A DNA stretch of 64,000 nucleotides from Streptomyces durmitorensis (GTDB taxonomy: Bacteria; Actinomycetota; Actinomycetes; Streptomycetales; Streptomycetaceae), in NCBI RefSeq assembly GCF_023498005.1, contig NZ_CP097289.1:8990001-9054000 (forward strand), in the 5' to 3' direction. This document shows positions 61,942 through 64,000 of the stretch, piece after piece. A program made the position numbers and the translations under genes. Each line of letters begins with the position of its first letter. The first letter of the stretch is position 1. Under the pieces are notes generated by a model, which was not told the DNA's origin, searched no databases, and worked only from the letters and a program-made list of their open reading frames with translations.

Positions 61942-62808
61942 TTACTTGCCGATGGCGTCGAGTTCGGCGACCGCGTCGGCCGGTAGGTGCAGGTCGGCCG
62001 CGGCGACGTTCTCGCGCAGGTGGTCGACGGAGGAGGTACCGGGGATCAGGACGGTGGTGGCCGAGCGCTGGAGCAGCCAGGCCAACGCGACCTGCTGCGG
62101 CGAGGCGTCCAGCTGGGCGGCGACCCGGGTGAGGGTCTCGGACTGCAGGGGGCTGAAGCCGCCGAGGGGGAAGAACGATGCGAACGCGATGTTCTCCGCG
62201 GCGCAGCGGTCCACGAGGGCATCGTCGGTCCGGTTGGCGAGGTTGTAGAGGTTTTGCACGGTGACGACCGGGGCGATGGTCTGCGCCTCCGTGAGCTGGG
62301 CGTCGGATACGCCGCTGAGGCCGAGGTGGCGGATCAGACCCTGTTCGCGCAGCTCGGCCAGGGCACCGAACTGTTCGGCGATGGAGTCCTCTGAGGTGCC
62401 TTCGACGGAGCCGAGACGCAGGTTGACCACGTCCAGGATGTCCAGGCCCAGGTGTTGCACGTTCTCGTGAACCTGGGCCTTCAGGTCCGCGGGCTCCAGG
62501 GAAGGGATCCAGCCGCCGTCGTCGCTGCGGCGGGCGCCGACCTTGGTGACGATGCGCAGGTCCGCGCGGTAGGGGTGCAGGGCTTCCTTGATGGGTTCGT
62601 TGACGACGGCGGGGCCGTAGAAGTCGCTGGTGTCGATGTGCGTGATTCCGAGGTCGACCGCCTCGCGTAGCACGGCGAGCGCCTGGTCACGGTCCTTGGG
62701 CGGGCCGAAGACGCCGGGGCCTGTGAGTTGCATGGCTCCGTAGCCCATGCGGCTGATCGCGAGGTCTTCCGCCAGGGTGAGCGTTCCGCCGGGAGTGGTG
62801 GTGGTCAT
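61942..62808 (-). CDS. aldo/keto reductase
   Basis: A 288-residue (alpha/beta)8 NADP-dependent reductase: GITHIDTSDFYG with Asp/Tyr of the catalytic tetrad, IVTKVGARR with Lys, and the late PIPGTSSVDHL-like segment VLIPGTSSVDHLRENV that binds the cofactor. The usual tetrad His is Asn in LDVVNLRLG, which is common in actinobacterial members. GGAAGG precedes ATG 62808. Divergent from the XRE gene at 62974. Broad aldehyde or ketone reduction is expected. Confidence 0.86.
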   Translation of the reverse strand: MTTTTPGGTLTLAEDLAISRMGYGAMQLTGPGVFGPPKDRDQALAVLREAVDLGITHIDTSDFYGPAVVNEPIKEALHPYRADLRIVTKVGARRSDDGGWIPSLEPADLKAQVHENVQHLGLDILDVVNLRLGSVEGTSEDSIAEQFGALAELREQGLIRHLGLSGVSDAQLTEAQTIAPVVTVQNLYNLANRTDDALVDRCAAENIAFASFFPLGGFSPLQSETLTRVAAQLDASPQQVALAWLLQRSATTVLIPGTSSVDHLRENVAAADLHLPADAVAELDAIGK

Positions 62809-62973
62809 GTCGTGCCTTCCTTGTCTTCTCTGCCGAGCAGGTCATCCGGGGTTTCGTGACAACCTGCCGGTTCTGTCACTTTCCTCCGTGCGTGATGATC
62901 TCGGCAGTACCCCCGTGTTCCTAGGAGTGAAAAGACCAGCCACCTCCCACACAGCGGCTCTACCTTGGGTGTC

Positions 62974-63792
62974 ATGGAGAACACCAACCCTCTGGGCGCG
63001 TTCCTACGGGCCAGGCGCGAGCTGGTCAGCCCCGAGGCCGTCGGGATCACCCCGCACGGACTGCGCCGGGTCAAGGGGCTGCGCCGGGAGGAAGTCGCCA
63101 CACTCGCCGGCATCAGCTCCGACTACTACCTGCGCCTGGAACAAGGACGCGACCACAACCCCTCCGTCCAGGTCCTCGAAGCGCTGGCCGGTGTCCTCCA
63201 ACTGGACGGCGACGCCACCGCCTACTTGCTGGGCCTGTCCGGCAGCCGCCCGCGCAAGACGGTCCGACCGGCGGCCGAGCGGGTGCCGGTCAGCATCAAA
63301 TACATGCTGGCGCAGATGCCGATGCCCGCATTCGTGCACGGCCGGTACTTCGATGTGCTGGCCGCCAATCCGATGGCCCGCGCCCTGTCTCCGAACATGG
63401 CGCCCGGCGTCAACCGGCTGCGCGCGGCCTTCCTCGACCCCCGCGAACGGGAACTGCACCGCGACTGGGCACAGGCCACCGTCGGCGTGGTCGCCCAACT
63501 GCGGGCATCGGCCGGACCGGCCGGCGACGACCCGCGCCTGGCCGCGCTGGTCGGCGAACTCTCCCTCAAGAGTGACCGCTTCCGAAGCCTGTGGGCCCGC
63601 CATGATGTCCGCCGAAGGGAAACGGAAGTCAGCCGGATGCGGCACCCCAAGGTCGGAGACCTTGAGCTGTACCGCGAAAAGCTCACCATCAACGGCACCG
63701 ACGGCCAACTCCTCGTCGTCTACCACGCAAAGCCCGGCTCCCCGTCCGCACAATCGCTGACGCGTCTGGGCTCGCCGGCCGCCACCGAGTGA
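62974..63792 (+). CDS. XRE-family regulator with MmyB-like ligand domain
   Basis: A 272-residue protein: N-terminal helix-turn-helix LGAFLRARRELVSPEAVGIT, RREEVATLAGISSDYYLRLE and QGRDHNPSV (the hallmark of MmyB-type regulators), and the C-terminal MmyB ligand-binding region with MLAQMPMPAFVHGRYFDVLA and RDVRRRE-like MRHPKVGDLEL. ATG 62974 is preceded by TACCTT at 7 nt, suggesting a leaderless message. Divergent from the aldo/keto reductase, which it probably controls; MmyB-like domains bind fatty-acid-type ligands. Confidence 0.87.
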   Translation: MENTNPLGAFLRARRELVSPEAVGITPHGLRRVKGLRREEVATLAGISSDYYLRLEQGRDHNPSVQVLEALAGVLQLDGDATAYLLGLSGSRPRKTVRPAAERVPVSIKYMLAQMPMPAFVHGRYFDVLAANPMARALSPNMAPGVNRLRAAFLDPRERELHRDWAQATVGVVAQLRASAGPAGDDPRLAALVGELSLKSDRFRSLWARHDVRRRETEVSRMRHPKVGDLELYREKLTINGTDGQLLVVYHAKPGSPSAQSLTRLGSPAATE

Positions 63793-64000
63793 GCACCCCG
63801 ACGACGGAGGGCGCTGGACTACCGCATCAAGTGCCGCACCTCGTATGGGTGATGGCTGATCGTTTCTTCGCTGCGGGCAGGAATGACTTCCGTTTCACCG
63901 TGCAATGGCTGAAGGTGAGCGCCACCATCTGACGGGGCGCCTGCCAGAGAGGGTGCAGCGTATGCAGATCCAAAGGGCGGCACTCGCCGTCGTCATGAGT

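Overview
The window is high-GC actinobacterial DNA, almost certainly Streptomyces or a close relative. The evidence is strong third-position GC, GTG/TTG starts with GGAGG ribosome sites, several promoters whose -10 box lies 6-7 nt from the start codon (leaderless), mycothiol-dependent formaldehyde metabolism, GAF-ANTAR proteins, an XRE/NB-ARC/TPR regulator and many LysR/IclR/TetR/MarR/MerR regulators. Gene order mixes intact operons with decayed relics, as in an accessory or arm region. No rRNA, tRNA or CRISPR array was seen.

Layout. 0.6-2.8 kb: GntR regulator divergent from an MFS carrier. 2.9-5.6 kb: single-span membrane protein with an external periplasmic-binding-protein-like domain. 5.7-6.5 kb: transposase scraps and a VOC protein. 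6.6-9.7 kb: a translationally coupled three-gene operon (zinc-ribbon/TPR-like protein, CHAT protease, small EACC1-like protein), the best candidate for an undescribed conflict or signalling system. 10-12.5 kb: MarR regulator plus DHA2 exporter. 13.2-16.5 kb: GvpU-like protein, copy A of a 1.4-kb duplicated module (ATP-binding-kinase relic plus MerR/BldC-like regulator), decayed DUF488 locus.

16.7-30.8 kb: a divergent aromatic-catabolism cluster. The minus operon (FAH, cyclase, FAD monooxygenase, amidohydrolase/decarboxylase, extradiol dioxygenase, FAH, SDR, CoA-transferase A and B) has stop/start overlaps at most junctions. LysR, IclR, a phthalate-dioxygenase-type reductase, a cytochrome P450 and S-(hydroxymethyl)mycothiol dehydrogenase face the other way. 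The logic is P450 O-demethylation releasing formaldehyde (removed by mycothiol), ring hydroxylation and cleavage, hydrolysis, and CoA transfer of a 3-oxoacid; the substrate is inferred only to be an alkoxylated aromatic. 31-37 kb: LacI and SDR scraps, two GAF-ANTAR proteins, small zinc-motif proteins, a stand-alone FhaA-N (DUF3662) protein, then copy B of the 1.4-kb module in inverted orientation, so the catabolic cluster sits between long inverted repeats.

37-41 kb is a graveyard of relics (NUDIX-like, methyltransferase, ABC ATPase, alpha/beta hydrolase, DUF5655). 41-46.6 kb: a second catabolic locus (FAD oxidoreductase and TetR versus amidohydrolase, esterase and GlcD-type oxidase). 46.9-51.6 kb: MerR regulator, integrase relic, a solitary FokI-like nuclease and an IS630 scrap. 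51.9-55.9 kb: two alpha/beta hydrolases and an XRE/NB-ARC/TPR regulator. 56.6-63.8 kb: aldehyde dehydrogenase/MBL hydrolase/SDR operon divergent from TetR, then quinone-oxidoreductase-like and aldo/keto reductase genes next to an XRE regulator.

All identifications come from reading motifs and remembered family features; no database search was run.
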